A stretch of 64,000 nt of DNA, taken from the NCBI RefSeq assembly GCF_002019665.1, contig NZ_KV917375.1, forward strand, positions 1,596,390 to 1,660,389. Reading direction: 5' to 3'. Shown piece after piece: positions 44,556 to 53,382 of the stretch. The translations under genes were made by a program, and so were the position numbers. The stretch is from Sutcliffiella halmapala (GTDB lineage: Bacteria; Bacillota; Bacilli; Bacillales; Bacillaceae_I). The first letter of the stretch is position 1. Each line of letters starts with the position of its first letter. The notes beneath the pieces are model-generated. The model was not told where the DNA came from and did not search any database. It worked only from the letters and a program-made list of their open reading frames with translations.

Positions 44556-44569
44556 ATAAAGCGTTTTCA
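44556..44569 (+). promoter_or_regulatory. cre-like site next to the sigma-54 promoter
   Basis: ATAAAGCGTTTTCA matches the CcpA site form TGAAAGCGTTTTCA at 12 of 14 positions. It lies between the putative activator sites and the -24 element, where bound CcpA could block looping; a cre is known in the sigma-54 levanase system of B. subtilis. Confidence 0.55.
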
Positions 44570-44580
44570 AGGAATCGGTG

Positions 44581-44598
44581 TTGGCACGCTTCTTGCAT
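44581..44598 (+). promoter_or_regulatory. Sigma-54 (SigL) promoter of ptb-bcd-buk-lpdV-bkdAA-bkdAB-bkdB
   Basis: TTGGCACGCTTCTTGCAT is a near-ideal -24/-12 element (TGGCAC then five bases then TTGCA). The bkd operon of B. subtilis is SigL/BkdR dependent. Confidence 0.95.
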
Positions 44599-44634
44599 AA
44601 TGTAAAAGTGGAGTAGAAAGGAAGGGTCGAATAA

Positions 44635-45534
44635 ATGAAATTAGAAGAACTAATCAGCCAAGCAACCCAATTACCATCTAAGGTAGTGGCGATTGCTGCT
44701 GCTGAGGATGCAGAGGTCATGGAAGCTGTGGCACATGCCTTAAATAAGGATTTAGCTTCCTTTATCCTGTATGGTGATGAGGAAAAGATTGTAAGCTTAC
44801 TTTCGACTCATCAAATCGATAGCACAAATCCAAATTTGCGCATCGTTCCAGCAAGCAACCCAAAAGAAGCAGCGCAATTAGCAGTAAAGGCTGTTTCGAG
44901 TAAGGAAGCAGATGTATTAATGAAGGGGAATGTTCCCACTGCAACTATTCTTAAAGAAGTACTAAATAAAGAATATGGCCTTCGAACCGGTAGTGTTCTA
45001 TCACACGTCGCTGCGTTTGAAGTACCAGGGTACGACCAATTACTATTTGTGACAGATGCAGCAATGAATTTAGCTCCAACCATAGAACAAAAAGTACAAA
45101 TTGTACAAAATTCTGTCGCAGTAGCTCGTTCACTAGGAATTGAAAATCCTAAAGTTGCTCCACTTGCTGCAGTAGAAGTAGTGAATCCTGCTATGCAGGC
45201 TACTGTAGATGCAGCACTATTGACTCAAATGAATCAACGTGGGCAAATTAAAAACTGTATCATTGATGGACCTTTAGCATTAGACAATGCGGTTTCTGCA
45301 TTAGCTGCAGAACATAAAGGGATTAAAGGTGAAGTTGCCGGACAAGCGGATATTCTGTTTGTTCCTACTATAGAAGTAGGAAATGTCCTTTATAAATCAC
45401 TTATTTATTTTGCTAAAGCAAAAGTTGGCGCCATCATATCGGGTGCAAAAGCTCCGATTGTATTAACATCTAGAGCAGACTCAGCAGAGAGTAAATTAAA
45501 TTCATTAGCATTAGCTGTCTGTTCTGTTAAATAA
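44635..45534 (+). CDS. ptb: Phosphate butyryltransferase
   Basis: A 299-residue enzyme, exactly the length in B. subtilis, converting branched-chain acyl-CoA and phosphate to acyl-phosphate. It belongs to the phosphate acetyl/butyryltransferase family (KGNVPTATILKEVLNKEYGL near 102, VTDAAMNLAPTIEQKVQIV near 141, DGPLALDNAVS near 210). With buk it yields ATP and branched-chain acids from BkdAB products. It is the first gene of the sigma-54 operon; AAGGAAGGG lies before the ATG. Confidence 0.95.
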   Translation: MKLEELISQATQLPSKVVAIAAAEDAEVMEAVAHALNKDLASFILYGDEEKIVSLLSTHQIDSTNPNLRIVPASNPKEAAQLAVKAVSSKEADVLMKGNVPTATILKEVLNKEYGLRTGSVLSHVAAFEVPGYDQLLFVTDAAMNLAPTIEQKVQIVQNSVAVARSLGIENPKVAPLAAVEVVNPAMQATVDAALLTQMNQRGQIKNCIIDGPLALDNAVSALAAEHKGIKGEVAGQADILFVPTIEVGNVLYKSLIYFAKAKVGAIISGAKAPIVLTSRADSAESKLNSLALAVCSVK

Positions 45535-45579
45535 TATAACAAACTAAATTTTTTAACTATCTTGGGGAGGAATTAAATC

Positions 45580-46683
45580 ATGGAAATTTTCAAATATATG
45601 GAGACTTACGATTACGAGCAATTAGTTATTTGTCAGGATAAAAAATCAGGCTTAAAAGCAATTATTGCGATTCACGACACTACGCTTGGACCAGCACTAG
45701 GTGGAACACGTATGTGGACTTATGCTTCTGAGGATGCAGCGATTGAAGATGCACTTCGACTCGCAAAAGGGATGACATACAAAAATGCAGCAGCAGGTTT
45801 AAACCTTGGAGGAGGAAAAACGGTTATTATCGGAGATCCTCGTACAGACAAAAACGAAGAAATGTTCCGTGCTTTCGGACGTTATATTCAAGGCTTAAAT
45901 GGTCGTTACATCACTGCTGAAGATGTTGGAACAACAGTAGCGGATATGGACTTAATTTATGAAGAAACTAATTATGTAACTGGAGTTTCTCCAGCATTTG
46001 GTTCATCAGGTAACCCATCACCTGTAACAGCATATGGTGTATACCGTGGGATGAAAGCAGCAGCAAAAGCAGCATTCGGAACTGACTCTCTTGAAGGAAA
46101 AGTAGTTGCAGTTCAAGGTGTTGGAAACGTAGCATTTAACCTTTGCCGTCACTTACATGAAGAAGGCGCACAACTAATTGTTACTGATATCAACAAAGAA
46201 GCAGTACAACGTGCAGTTGAAGAGTTTGGTGCAAGAGCGGTTGATCCAAGTGAAATCTACAGTGTAGATTGTGACATTTACGCTCCGTGTGCTCTAGGTG
46301 CAACAATTAACGACGAGACGATTCCACAATTTAAAGCAAAAGTAATCGCTGGTGCTGCAAATAACCAATTACTTGATACAAAACACGGCGACATTATTCA
46401 TGAAATGGGTATTGTTTACGCTCCTGACTATGTAATCAACGCTGGTGGAGTAATCAACGTAGCAGATGAGCTTTATGGTTACAATCGTGAGCGTGCTATG
46501 AAAAAAGTAGAGGGTGTTTATGATAACATCGCAAAAGTAATTGAAATTGCAAATCGTGACAATATCCCGACATACAAAGCTGCTGACCGTTTAGCTGAGG
46601 AGCGCATTGAGCGCATGAGAATGTCACGTAGCCAATTTTTACAAAACGGACATCATATTTTAAGCCGTCGTAACGGACGCTAA
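45580..46683 (+). CDS. bcd: Leucine (branched-chain amino acid) dehydrogenase
   Basis: A 367-residue NAD-dependent oxidative deaminase of Leu/Val/Ile, giving the 2-oxo acids used by the Bkd complex. The catalytic Lys80 is in [11 protein letters not shown]; Lys68 is the other conserved lysine ([10 protein letters not shown]). The NAD fold starts at [18 protein letters not shown] near 175. Length is as in the family. GGGGAGG precedes the ATG. Confidence 0.96.
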   Translation: MEIFKYMETYDYEQLVICQDKKSGLKAIIAIHDTTLGPALGGTRMWTYASEDAAIEDALRLAKGMTYKNAAAGLNLGGGKTVIIGDPRTDKNEEMFRAFGRYIQGLNGRYITAEDVGTTVADMDLIYEETNYVTGVSPAFGSSGNPSPVTAYGVYRGMKAAAKAAFGTDSLEGKVVAVQGVGNVAFNLCRHLHEEGAQLIVTDINKEAVQRAVEEFGARAVDPSEIYSVDCDIYAPCALGATINDETIPQFKAKVIAGAANNQLLDTKHGDIIHEMGIVYAPDYVINAGGVINVADELYGYNRERAMKKVEGVYDNIAKVIEIANRDNIPTYKAADRLAEERIERMRMSRSQFLQNGHHILSRRNGR

Positions 46684-46705
46684 TATATAGAAAAATTAGG
46701 AACGT

Positions 46706-46737
46706 GGGGCTGTCCTTATCAATTTTAGGGACACCCC
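46706..46737 (+). other. Intercistronic RNA hairpin between bcd and buk
   Basis: GGGGCTGTCC (46706-46715) pairs with GGGACACCCC (46728-46737) allowing one bulge. There is no T-run, so it is not a terminator; it may protect or process the operon mRNA. Confidence 0.7.
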
Positions 46738-46767
46738 TGTTACCTGTTAATAATGGAGGTTTCCACA

Positions 46768-47877
46768 TTGTTAGAAAAGGAATATCGCATACTTGTCATC
46801 AATCCAGGATCAACATCAACGAAAATCGGCGTCTATGATAATGAACGTTCTGTTTTTGAAAAGACGTTACGTCACGATAGTGAAACGATAAATTCCTTTG
46901 AATCGATCTTTGACCAGTATGAATTCAGAAAAACAACCATTCTAGAAACATTAGACCAAGAAGGCATAAACATCTCAAAGCTTCATGCTGTATGTGGACG
47001 TGGGGGGCTTCTTCGCCCGATTGAAGGTGGAACTTATGCGGTCAATCAAGAAATGCTACATGACCTAAAAGAAGGATTTGCAGGGCAACACGCCTCTAAC
47101 TTAGGTGGAATTTTAGCTTATGAAATTGCAACAGGATTAAACATTCCATCCTTCATCGTTGATCCAGTAGTAGTAGACGAGTTATCAGATATTGCAAGAA
47201 TTTCCGGATTCTCTCTTATTGAACGCAAAAGTATTTTCCACGCGTTAAATCAAAAAGCAGTTGCACGTAGAGTTGCAAAAGAGCTAGGTAAAAACTATGA
47301 GGACCTAAACCTGATTGTGACACATATGGGTGGTGGGATTACCGTAGGAACACATATTGGTGGACGTGTTGTTGATGTGAACAACGGATTACATGGAGAC
47401 GGACCGTTCAGTCCTGAACGTGCGGGTACAGTACCAGCTGGTGAACTTGTATCCCTATGTTTCTCAGGAGATTACTATCGCGATGAAGTTATGAAAAAGC
47501 TTGTTGGACAAGGTGGACTAGTTGGTTACCTTGGCACAAATGATGCCGTACAAGTTGAAAAAATGATTGAAAAAGGCGATAAGCAAGCTGAGTTAGTTTA
47601 TGAAGCAATGGCCTATCAAGTAGCTAAAGAAATAGCTTCAGCTAGTGCTGTCTTAGCAGGAAAAGTAGACGCAATCATTCTAACTGGTGGTCTTGCTTAT
47701 GGAAAAGGATTTGTTAAGTCTATTTCTGATCGTATTAGCTGGATTGCGGATGTTATCGTACAACCAGGTGAAAATGAGTTGCAAGCACTGACAGAAGGTG
47801 CGCTTCGAGTTCTACGTGGAGAAGAGAACGCAAGGGTTTACCCAGGCAATAAAGTAGAAAACAAAGTACGCAGCTAA
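46768..47877 (+). CDS. buk: Branched-chain fatty acid (butyrate) kinase
   Basis: A 369-residue ASKHA-fold acid kinase turning acyl-phosphate and ADP into acid and ATP. The N-terminal phosphate motif [15 protein letters not shown], the [13 protein letters not shown] segment near 80, [14 protein letters not shown] near 190 and [10 protein letters not shown] near 305 are family markers. Start: TTG at 46768 stands eight bases after GGAGG (46755-46759). The in-frame ATG at 46753 overlaps that site and cannot use it. Confidence 0.94.
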   Translation: MLEKEYRILVINPGSTSTKIGVYDNERSVFEKTLRHDSETINSFESIFDQYEFRKTTILETLDQEGINISKLHAVCGRGGLLRPIEGGTYAVNQEMLHDLKEGFAGQHASNLGGILAYEIATGLNIPSFIVDPVVVDELSDIARISGFSLIERKSIFHALNQKAVARRVAKELGKNYEDLNLIVTHMGGGITVGTHIGGRVVDVNNGLHGDGPFSPERAGTVPAGELVSLCFSGDYYRDEVMKKLVGQGGLVGYLGTNDAVQVEKMIEKGDKQAELVYEAMAYQVAKEIASASAVLAGKVDAIILTGGLAYGKGFVKSISDRISWIADVIVQPGENELQALTEGALRVLRGEENARVYPGNKVENKVRS

Positions 47878-47893
47878 GAAGGGAGAGGCAAAC

Positions 47894-49318
47894 ATGGCAC
47901 AAGAATATGATTTAGTCATTCTAGGTGGGGGAACAGGTGGTTATGTAGCAGCTATCCGTGCATCTCAGCTTGGCTTAAAAACAGCAGTTGTAGAAAAGAA
48001 AAAAATTGGTGGAACATGCTTACATGCAGGTTGTATTCCAAGTAAAGCATTACTACGCAGTGCTGAAGTTTTTGCACAAACAAAAAACAGTGAAGAATTT
48101 GGAGTAATTTCTGGTGAAGTGAAATTAGACTTCTTCAAAGTACAAGAGCGTAAGCAAAAAATCATCGACCAACTTCATGGTGGAGTTCAGCATTTAATGA
48201 AACAAGGGAAAATTGATGTTTTTTATGGTACAGGACGTATACTAGGACCATCGATCTTCTCTCCAATGCCTGGAACAATTTCCGTTGAATTCGAAAATGG
48301 CGATGAAAATGAAATGCTAATTCCGAAAAACGTAATCGTAGCAACAGGCTCTCGTCCTCGTTCTTTACCTGGACTTGAAATTGATGGTACACAAGTAATG
48401 ACATCTGATGAAGCACTTTCTCTTGAAGAGCTTCCAAAATCTATCATCATTGTTGGTGGTGGAGTTATTGGAATCGAGTGGGCATCTATGTTAGACGATT
48501 TCGGAGTAGAAGTTACGGTTTTAGAATATGCGGACCGCGTTCTACCAACAGAAGATAAAGAAGTGTCTAAGGAAATGCAACGACTACTTAAAAAGCGTGG
48601 AATTAAAGTCGTTACAAGTGCCAAAGTACTTCCGGAAACATTAGAAAAAGCAACAGATTCCGTTACGATAAAAGCAGAGCATAAAGGAGAAGCGAAATCC
48701 TTTACAGCAGAAAAAATGCTAGTATCTGTCGGTCGTCAAGCAAACGTTGAAGGCATCGGAATTGAAAACACAGACATTCAGGTAGAAAAAGGGTTTGTTA
48801 AAACGAATGATTTCTTCCAAACAAAAGAATCTCACATATATGCAATCGGTGATGTAATTGGCGGATTACAACTTGCACATGTTGCTTCTCACGAAGGAAT
48901 TGTCGCAGTTGAACACATTGCTAATGAAAAACCGGCTCCAATTGATTACTCAATGATTTCCAAATGTGTATATAGTAGTCCAGAAGTGGCAAGTGTAGGA
49001 TATACGGAAGAAGAAGCAAAAGAAAAAGGATTTGACGTGAAAATTGGGAAGTTCTCATTCCGTGCGATTGGGAAAGCGCTAGTTTACGGAGAATCTGATG
49101 GATTTGTGAAGCTTGTGGTAAACAAAGAAAACGATGATATTCTAGGCGTTCATATGATCGGTCCTCACGTAACAGACATGATCTCTGAGGCTGGCTTAGC
49201 AAGAGTTCTTGATGCAACACCTTGGGAAATCGGACACACAATCCACCCACATCCGTCGCTTTCAGAAGCAATCGGAGAAGCGGCACTAGCAGTAGACGGC
49301 AAGGCAATCCATTCTTAA
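47894..49318 (+). CDS. lpdV: Dihydrolipoyl dehydrogenase, E3 of the branched-chain keto-acid complex
   Basis: A 474-residue flavoprotein. FAD motif ILGGGTGGYVAAIRASQLG, the redox disulfide Cys42-Cys47 in GGTCLHAGCIPSK, NAD motif IIVGGGVIGIEWASML near 178, a second FAD motif IYAIGDVIGG near 313 and the active-site His-Glu HPHPSLSEAIGEA near 453 are all intact. It reoxidises the lipoyl arm of BkdB. AAGGGAGAGG precedes the ATG. A long gap with a structured repeat separates it from bkdAA. Confidence 0.96.
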   Translation: MAQEYDLVILGGGTGGYVAAIRASQLGLKTAVVEKKKIGGTCLHAGCIPSKALLRSAEVFAQTKNSEEFGVISGEVKLDFFKVQERKQKIIDQLHGGVQHLMKQGKIDVFYGTGRILGPSIFSPMPGTISVEFENGDENEMLIPKNVIVATGSRPRSLPGLEIDGTQVMTSDEALSLEELPKSIIIVGGGVIGIEWASMLDDFGVEVTVLEYADRVLPTEDKEVSKEMQRLLKKRGIKVVTSAKVLPETLEKATDSVTIKAEHKGEAKSFTAEKMLVSVGRQANVEGIGIENTDIQVEKGFVKTNDFFQTKESHIYAIGDVIGGLQLAHVASHEGIVAVEHIANEKPAPIDYSMISKCVYSSPEVASVGYTEEEAKEKGFDVKIGKFSFRAIGKALVYGESDGFVKLVVNKENDDILGVHMIGPHVTDMISEAGLARVLDATPWEIGHTIHPHPSLSEAIGEAALAVDGKAIHS

Positions 49319-49363
49319 TAAAAAGAATCTGTTAAAGTACAGTGTTATTTTTTTAGGTACCTA

Positions 49364-49494
49364 GCTGTTGATTGGAGCACGAGGCGAAGACTCCTTGCTC
49401 AGAGATAGCGTTTTGTGGAGACCCCACAGGCAAAGCCGAGGAGGCTCCACAAGCGCCCTCTGGATAAGCGCAGCCTCGTGCGGAAATCAACAGC
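49364..49494. repeat. 131-bp imperfect-palindromic intergenic repeat inside the bkd operon
   Basis: The ends are inverted: GCTGTTGATTGGAGCACGAG (from 49364) and the reverse-complement-like CTCGTGCGGAAATCAACAGC (to 49494). Inside are the hairpin arms GTGGAG (49415-49420) and CTCCAC (49445-49450) around ACCCCACAGGCAAAGCCGAG. It is clearly GC-richer than its surroundings. I recognise this as a member of a widespread Bacillaceae intergenic repeat (forms of GTTGATTGGAGCGGAAGGCG ... GCGGAAATCAAC). It codes no convincing protein and is not an IS element; as RNA it would fold into a long branched hairpin. Confidence 0.85.
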
Positions 49495-49534
49495 GGTGTA
49501 TAACAGAGCTAATAAAAAAAGTAAAAAAGAAAAT

Positions 49535-49557
49535 AAGGGAGCAGTTCTTGCTCCCAA
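49535..49557 (+). other. RNA hairpin just upstream of bkdAA
   Basis: GGGAGCA (about 49537-49543) pairs with TGCTCCC (49549-49555) around a five-base loop. It is without a T-run and lies 30 bases before the bkdAA start, ahead of AGGAGG. Confidence 0.6.
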
Positions 49558-49584
49558 CTTTCTACATAATAGGAGGTAAAACAC

Positions 49585-50577
49585 ATGGCAGAAAATCGCC
49601 ACCAAGCTTTAGGGCTAAGTGATGAAAATGTATTAGACATGTTTGAAACAATGTTATTAGCGCGCCGTATTGACGAGCGTATGTGGTTATTAAATCGTGC
49701 AGGAAAGATTCCATTCGTAATCTCTTGTCAAGGTCAAGAGGCTGCGCAAGTAGGAGCTTCCTTCGCATTAGACCGTGAGAAAGATTATGCCCTACCATAC
49801 TACCGCGACATGGGTGTAGTATTAGCTTTTGGTATGACTGCAAAAGAATTAATGCTTTCTGGTTTTGCGAAAGCCGAAGATCCAAACTCTGGTGGTCGTC
49901 AAATGCCTGGTCACTTTGGACAGAAGAAAAATCGTATCGTAACAGGTTCATCCCCTGTAACAACGCAAGTACCACACGCTGTAGGTGTCGCACTTGGTGG
50001 CCGTTTAGAAGGGAAAGATCTAGTAACATTCGTAACTTTTGGTGAAGGTTCTTCTAACCAAGGAGACTTCCACGAAGGTGCGAACTATGCAGCAGTTCAC
50101 AAATTACCAGTAATTTTCATGTGTGAAAATAATAAATACGCTATCTCTGTCCCTTACGAAAAACAGGTGGCTTGTGAAAAAATTTCTGACCGTGCCATTG
50201 GATACGGAATGCCTGGTATTACAGTAGATGGTAACGATCCACTTGAAGTTTATGCTGCAGTGAAAGAAGCAGCAGACCGTGGTCGCAGAGGCGAAGGTCC
50301 AACACTTGTTGAGGCTATCTCTTACCGTTTAACTCCTCACTCCAGTGATGACGATGACAGAGCTTACCGTGAGCGTGATGAAGTAGCAGCAGCGAAACAA
50401 AATGATCCAATTATTAGCTTTGCAGCTTACTTAAAAGAAGCTGGCGTGTTAACTGATGAAAAAGAAAAAGAAATTAACGATAAAATTATGAACACTGTAA
50501 ACGAAGCTACAGAATACGCAGAAAATGCTCCATATGCAGATGCAGAATCAGCTATGAAGCATGTTTATGCAGAGTAA
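49585..50577 (+). CDS. bkdAA: Branched-chain 2-oxo acid dehydrogenase E1 alpha
   Basis: A 330-residue thiamine-diphosphate-binding subunit. The ThDP motif is GEGSSNQGDFHEGANYAAVHKLP near residue 152 (given as GEGSSNQGDFHEG and NYAAVHKLP), and RLTPHSSDDDDRAYR near 252 is the phosphorylation-loop-like region of the family. It decarboxylates the 2-oxo acids of Val, Leu and Ile. AGGAGG is well placed. It is 12 bases from bkdAB. Confidence 0.96.
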   Translation: MAENRHQALGLSDENVLDMFETMLLARRIDERMWLLNRAGKIPFVISCQGQEAAQVGASFALDREKDYALPYYRDMGVVLAFGMTAKELMLSGFAKAEDPNSGGRQMPGHFGQKKNRIVTGSSPVTTQVPHAVGVALGGRLEGKDLVTFVTFGEGSSNQGDFHEGANYAAVHKLPVIFMCENNKYAISVPYEKQVACEKISDRAIGYGMPGITVDGNDPLEVYAAVKEAADRGRRGEGPTLVEAISYRLTPHSSDDDDRAYRERDEVAAAKQNDPIISFAAYLKEAGVLTDEKEKEINDKIMNTVNEATEYAENAPYADAESAMKHVYAE

Positions 50578-50589
50578 GGGGGAACCATC

Positions 50590-51573
50590 ATGGCAGTTAT
50601 TTCTTATATAGATGCAGTAACAATGGCCATCCGTGAAGAGATGGAACGTGATTCAAAGGTTTTTGTACTTGGAGAAGACGTAGGACTTAAAGGTGGAGTA
50701 TTTAAAGCAACTACTGGCCTTTACGACCAATTCGGAGAAGATAAAGTTATCGATACACCACTTGCAGAATCAGCAATTGCTGGGGTAGCTATCGGTGCGG
50801 CAATGTATGGAATGCGTCCAATTGCAGAAATGCAGTTCGCTGATTTTATCATGCCTGCTGTTAACCAAATTATCTCAGAAGCAGCGAAAATTCGTTACCG
50901 TTCTAACAACGACTGGACTTGTCCATTAGTTGTACGTGCGCCATACGGCGGTGGAGTTCACGGTGCGCTTTACCATTCTCAATCTGTGGAAGCTATTTTT
51001 GCAAACCAACCTGGATTGAAAATCGTTATGCCTTCTACACCTTATGATGTAAAAGGTTTACTAAAAGCTGCGATTCGTGACGAAGATCCTGTATTATTCT
51101 TCGAGCATAAGCGTGCGTACCGTCTAATCAAAGGTGAGGTACCAACAGACGACTATGTACTTCCAATTGGTAAAGCAGATGTTAAGCGTGAAGGTGAAGA
51201 TATCACAGTCATCACATACGGTCTGTGTGTACACTTTGCATTACAAGCGGCAGAGCGTCTTGCACAAGATGGTATTTCTGCTCACATTCTTGACTTACGT
51301 ACAGTTTATCCACTAGATAAAGAAGCGATTATGGAAGCTGCTTCTAAAACAGGAAAAGTACTTCTACTTACAGAGGATACAAAAGAAGGAAGCATCATGA
51401 GTGAAGTATCTGCAATCATTGCGGAAAACTGCTTATTCGATTTAGATGCTCCAATTATGCGTCTTGCTGGTCCAGATGTACCGGCGATGCCTTATGCTCC
51501 AACGATGGAGAAATATTTCATGGTTAACCCAGATAAAGTTGAAAAAGCAATGCGTGAGTTAGCACAATATTAA
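50590..51573 (+). CDS. bkdAB: Branched-chain 2-oxo acid dehydrogenase E1 beta
   Basis: A 327-residue transketolase-like subunit pairing with BkdAA. LGEDVGLKGGVFKAT near 27, DTPLAESAIAGVAIGAAMYG near 54 with the ThDP-activating Glu, and VRAPYGGGVHGALYHSQS near 115 mark the family. GGGGGAA stands upstream of the ATG. Confidence 0.96.
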   Translation: MAVISYIDAVTMAIREEMERDSKVFVLGEDVGLKGGVFKATTGLYDQFGEDKVIDTPLAESAIAGVAIGAAMYGMRPIAEMQFADFIMPAVNQIISEAAKIRYRSNNDWTCPLVVRAPYGGGVHGALYHSQSVEAIFANQPGLKIVMPSTPYDVKGLLKAAIRDEDPVLFFEHKRAYRLIKGEVPTDDYVLPIGKADVKREGEDITVITYGLCVHFALQAAERLAQDGISAHILDLRTVYPLDKEAIMEAASKTGKVLLLTEDTKEGSIMSEVSAIIAENCLFDLDAPIMRLAGPDVPAMPYAPTMEKYFMVNPDKVEKAMRELAQY

Positions 51574-51586
51574 TCAGAATACGATC

Positions 51587-51634
51587 TTTCAGTATAAGAA
51601 AAGATAGTGGTTTAAGCTTGCTTCTTTACTGAAA
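51587..51634 (+). other. RNA hairpin abutting the bkdB ribosome-binding site
   Basis: TTTCAGTATAAGAA (51587-51600) pairs with TTCTTTACTGAAA (51622-51634) with one bulged base. The stem ends directly at AAGGAGG of bkdB, so it could tune translation or protect against exonuclease. Confidence 0.6.
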
Positions 51635-51649
51635 AAGGAGGTAAACATC

Positions 51650-52966
51650 ATGGCAGTTGAAAAAATTACGATGCCACAGCTTGGGGAGAGCGTAACTGAA
51701 GGTACAATCAGTCGCTGGATCGTAAGCGTGGGCGATAAAGTTAATAAATATGACCCTCTAGCAGAGGTAATGACAGATAAAGTAAATGCAGAAATCCCAT
51801 CTTCTTTTACAGGTACTATTAAGGAACTTGTAGCAGAAGATGGCGACACATTAGCAATTGGAGAAGTTATCTGCTATATCGAAACAGAAGGTGGAGGAGT
51901 AGCAGAAGGTACTACTTCTGAAGCACCAAAACAAGAGGCTTCTGCACCGAAAGCAGAGGCTGCGGCAGCACCTGCTGAAACAGATGCAGACGCGCCGAAC
52001 AAGAGCCGTTATTCACCAGCGGTTCTACGTCTAGCTCAAGACAATAATGTTGACCTTGCGCAAGTAAAAGGAACAGGTGCCGGCGGACGTATTACACGAA
52101 AAGATATTCAAGCAGTTATTGCATCTGGTAATATTCCAACTGCAGACTCAAAACCAGAAGCGGCAGCAGCGCCTGCTCCAGAAGCGGCACCTACGAGCAA
52201 GCCAGCAGCACCAGCAGCAACGAGTGCTCCAAAAGCACAACCAGTAAACGTACCAGTGGAAGCTGGCGATATCGAGATTCCTGTATCAGGTATCCGTAAA
52301 GCAATCGCGACAAACATGCTACGTAGTAAGCATGAAGCTCCACATGCTTGGACAATGATTGAGGTAGACGCAACAAACCTTGTTGGATACCGTAACTCAT
52401 TAAAGAACGAATTCAAGAAAAAAGAAGGTTACAACTTAACGTTCTTTGCTTTCTTCGTAAAAGCAGTAGCTCAAGCGTTGAAAGAATTCCCACAAATCAA
52501 CTCTATGTGGGCTGGCGACAAAATCGTACAGAAGAAAGATATTAACATTTCCATCGCGGTTGCGACAGACGACGCATTATACGTTCCTGTTATCAAAAAT
52601 GCAGATGAGAAAACAATCAAAGGTATTGCTCGTGAAATTACCGATTTAGCTAACAAGGTTCGCGCTGGTAAATTAACATCTGCAGAAATGCAAGGTGGAA
52701 CATTTACAGTGAACAACACTGGCTCATTCGGATCTGTTCAATCCATGGGTATCATTAACTACCCACAAGCAGCAATCCTACAAGTAGAATCTATCGTAAA
52801 ACGCCCAGTTGTCATGGATCACGGCATGATCGCAGTTCGCGACATGGTTAACCTATGTATGTCCCTAGACCACCGCGTTCTTGATGGATTAGTATGTGGT
52901 CGCTTCTTAGCTCGTATTAAAGAAATTATTGAGAAAATGTCTAAAGAGAATACTTCTATTTATTAA
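51650..52966 (+). CDS. bkdB: Branched-chain 2-oxo acid dehydrogenase E2 (lipoyl acyltransferase)
   Basis: A 438-residue E2 core protein. Lipoyl domain (1-76) with Lys44 in TDKVNAEIPS as lipoylation site; Ala/Pro/Glu-rich linkers (about 85-115 and 163-200); E3-binding domain (about 120-158; YSPAVLRLAQDNNV, GTGAGGRITRKDI); catalytic domain from about 205 with the active-site motif SLDHRVLDG near 405. It transfers the branched acyl group to CoA. It is the last gene of the operon, followed by a strong terminator. Confidence 0.96.
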   Translation: MAVEKITMPQLGESVTEGTISRWIVSVGDKVNKYDPLAEVMTDKVNAEIPSSFTGTIKELVAEDGDTLAIGEVICYIETEGGGVAEGTTSEAPKQEASAPKAEAAAAPAETDADAPNKSRYSPAVLRLAQDNNVDLAQVKGTGAGGRITRKDIQAVIASGNIPTADSKPEAAAAPAPEAAPTSKPAAPAATSAPKAQPVNVPVEAGDIEIPVSGIRKAIATNMLRSKHEAPHAWTMIEVDATNLVGYRNSLKNEFKKKEGYNLTFFAFFVKAVAQALKEFPQINSMWAGDKIVQKKDINISIAVATDDALYVPVIKNADEKTIKGIAREITDLANKVRAGKLTSAEMQGGTFTVNNTGSFGSVQSMGIINYPQAAILQVESIVKRPVVMDHGMIAVRDMVNLCMSLDHRVLDGLVCGRFLARIKEIIEKMSKENTSIY

Positions 52967-52980
52967 TAGAGTGATGAGAG

Positions 52981-53013
52981 AACTGACGGGCTTAAGTGCC
53001 TGTCGGTTTTTTT
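52981..53013 (+). terminator. Terminator of the bkd operon
   Basis: AACTGACGGGC (52981-52991) pairs with GCCTGTCGGTT (52998-53008) with two G-U pairs, and a run of T follows. Confidence 0.88.
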
Positions 53014-53037
53014 GATTTGCTAGGAAAAGGAGGGGCG

Positions 53038-53223
53038 GCTCGGAAAGATGGACAGCTGGCTCAGAAAGGCGAGGGTCTGGCTCATAAATGTATGAGACTG
53101 GCTCAGATAAGAGTAATCAGCTCACAAAATAGTCAAACCGGCTCAGAAAAGTGTAGAGTCCGCTCACAAAACTGGCAAACCAGCTCACAAAAACGAAAAA
53201 CCAGCCCAATAACCCAGAAAACA
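53038..53223 (-). repeat. Degenerate tandem repeat, 21-bp period anchored on GCTCA (TGAGC on the minus strand)
   Basis: Units begin at 53038, 53059, 53080, 53101, 53120, 53141, 53162 and 53183 (and a decayed one at 53204). All but one are 21 bp; the unit at 53101 has 19. Consensus is GCTCAnAAA followed by about 12 variable bases ending C(A/T/G)G or CCA. The A-rich centre decays into A-runs at the end. A reading frame spans it because 21 is a multiple of three, but the peptide is not conserved between units and has no ribosome site. It follows the bkd terminator by 24 bases. Confidence 0.82.
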
Positions 53224-53343
53224 TTCCTCCACTCCAAATGTTTTCTTTCATTGCCGTCTCCCCATAACTATATTAAAATAAAAATAAGGAATTTTTAGTT
53301 TTATGTGAACTTTTTGATAGATTTTATTGGTTTTCGCCTTTTT

Positions 53344-53357
53344 TGAAAGCGATTACT
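53344..53357 (+). promoter_or_regulatory. cre-like site upstream of mutA
   Basis: TGAAAGCGATTACT is a close match to the CcpA cre form (TGAAAGCGnTnnCA), with only the last base off. It ends 25 bases before the mutA start, so it probably overlaps the start region or early leader. Carbon catabolite repression of propionyl/methylmalonyl metabolism would be logical. Confidence 0.5.
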
Positions 53358-53382
53358 AATGAGAGTTAGAGGGGGATGGGAC

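Noticed and set aside
49368-49622. 84-codon frame through the bkd intergenic repeat
   Set aside because: It is made of repeat sequence and runs into bkdAA in the wrong frame; no ribosome site.
52996-53298. 100-codon frame across the second 21-bp repeat
   Set aside because: It begins inside the bkd terminator without a ribosome site; the heptapeptide units are not conserved, so it is open only because 21 is divisible by three.
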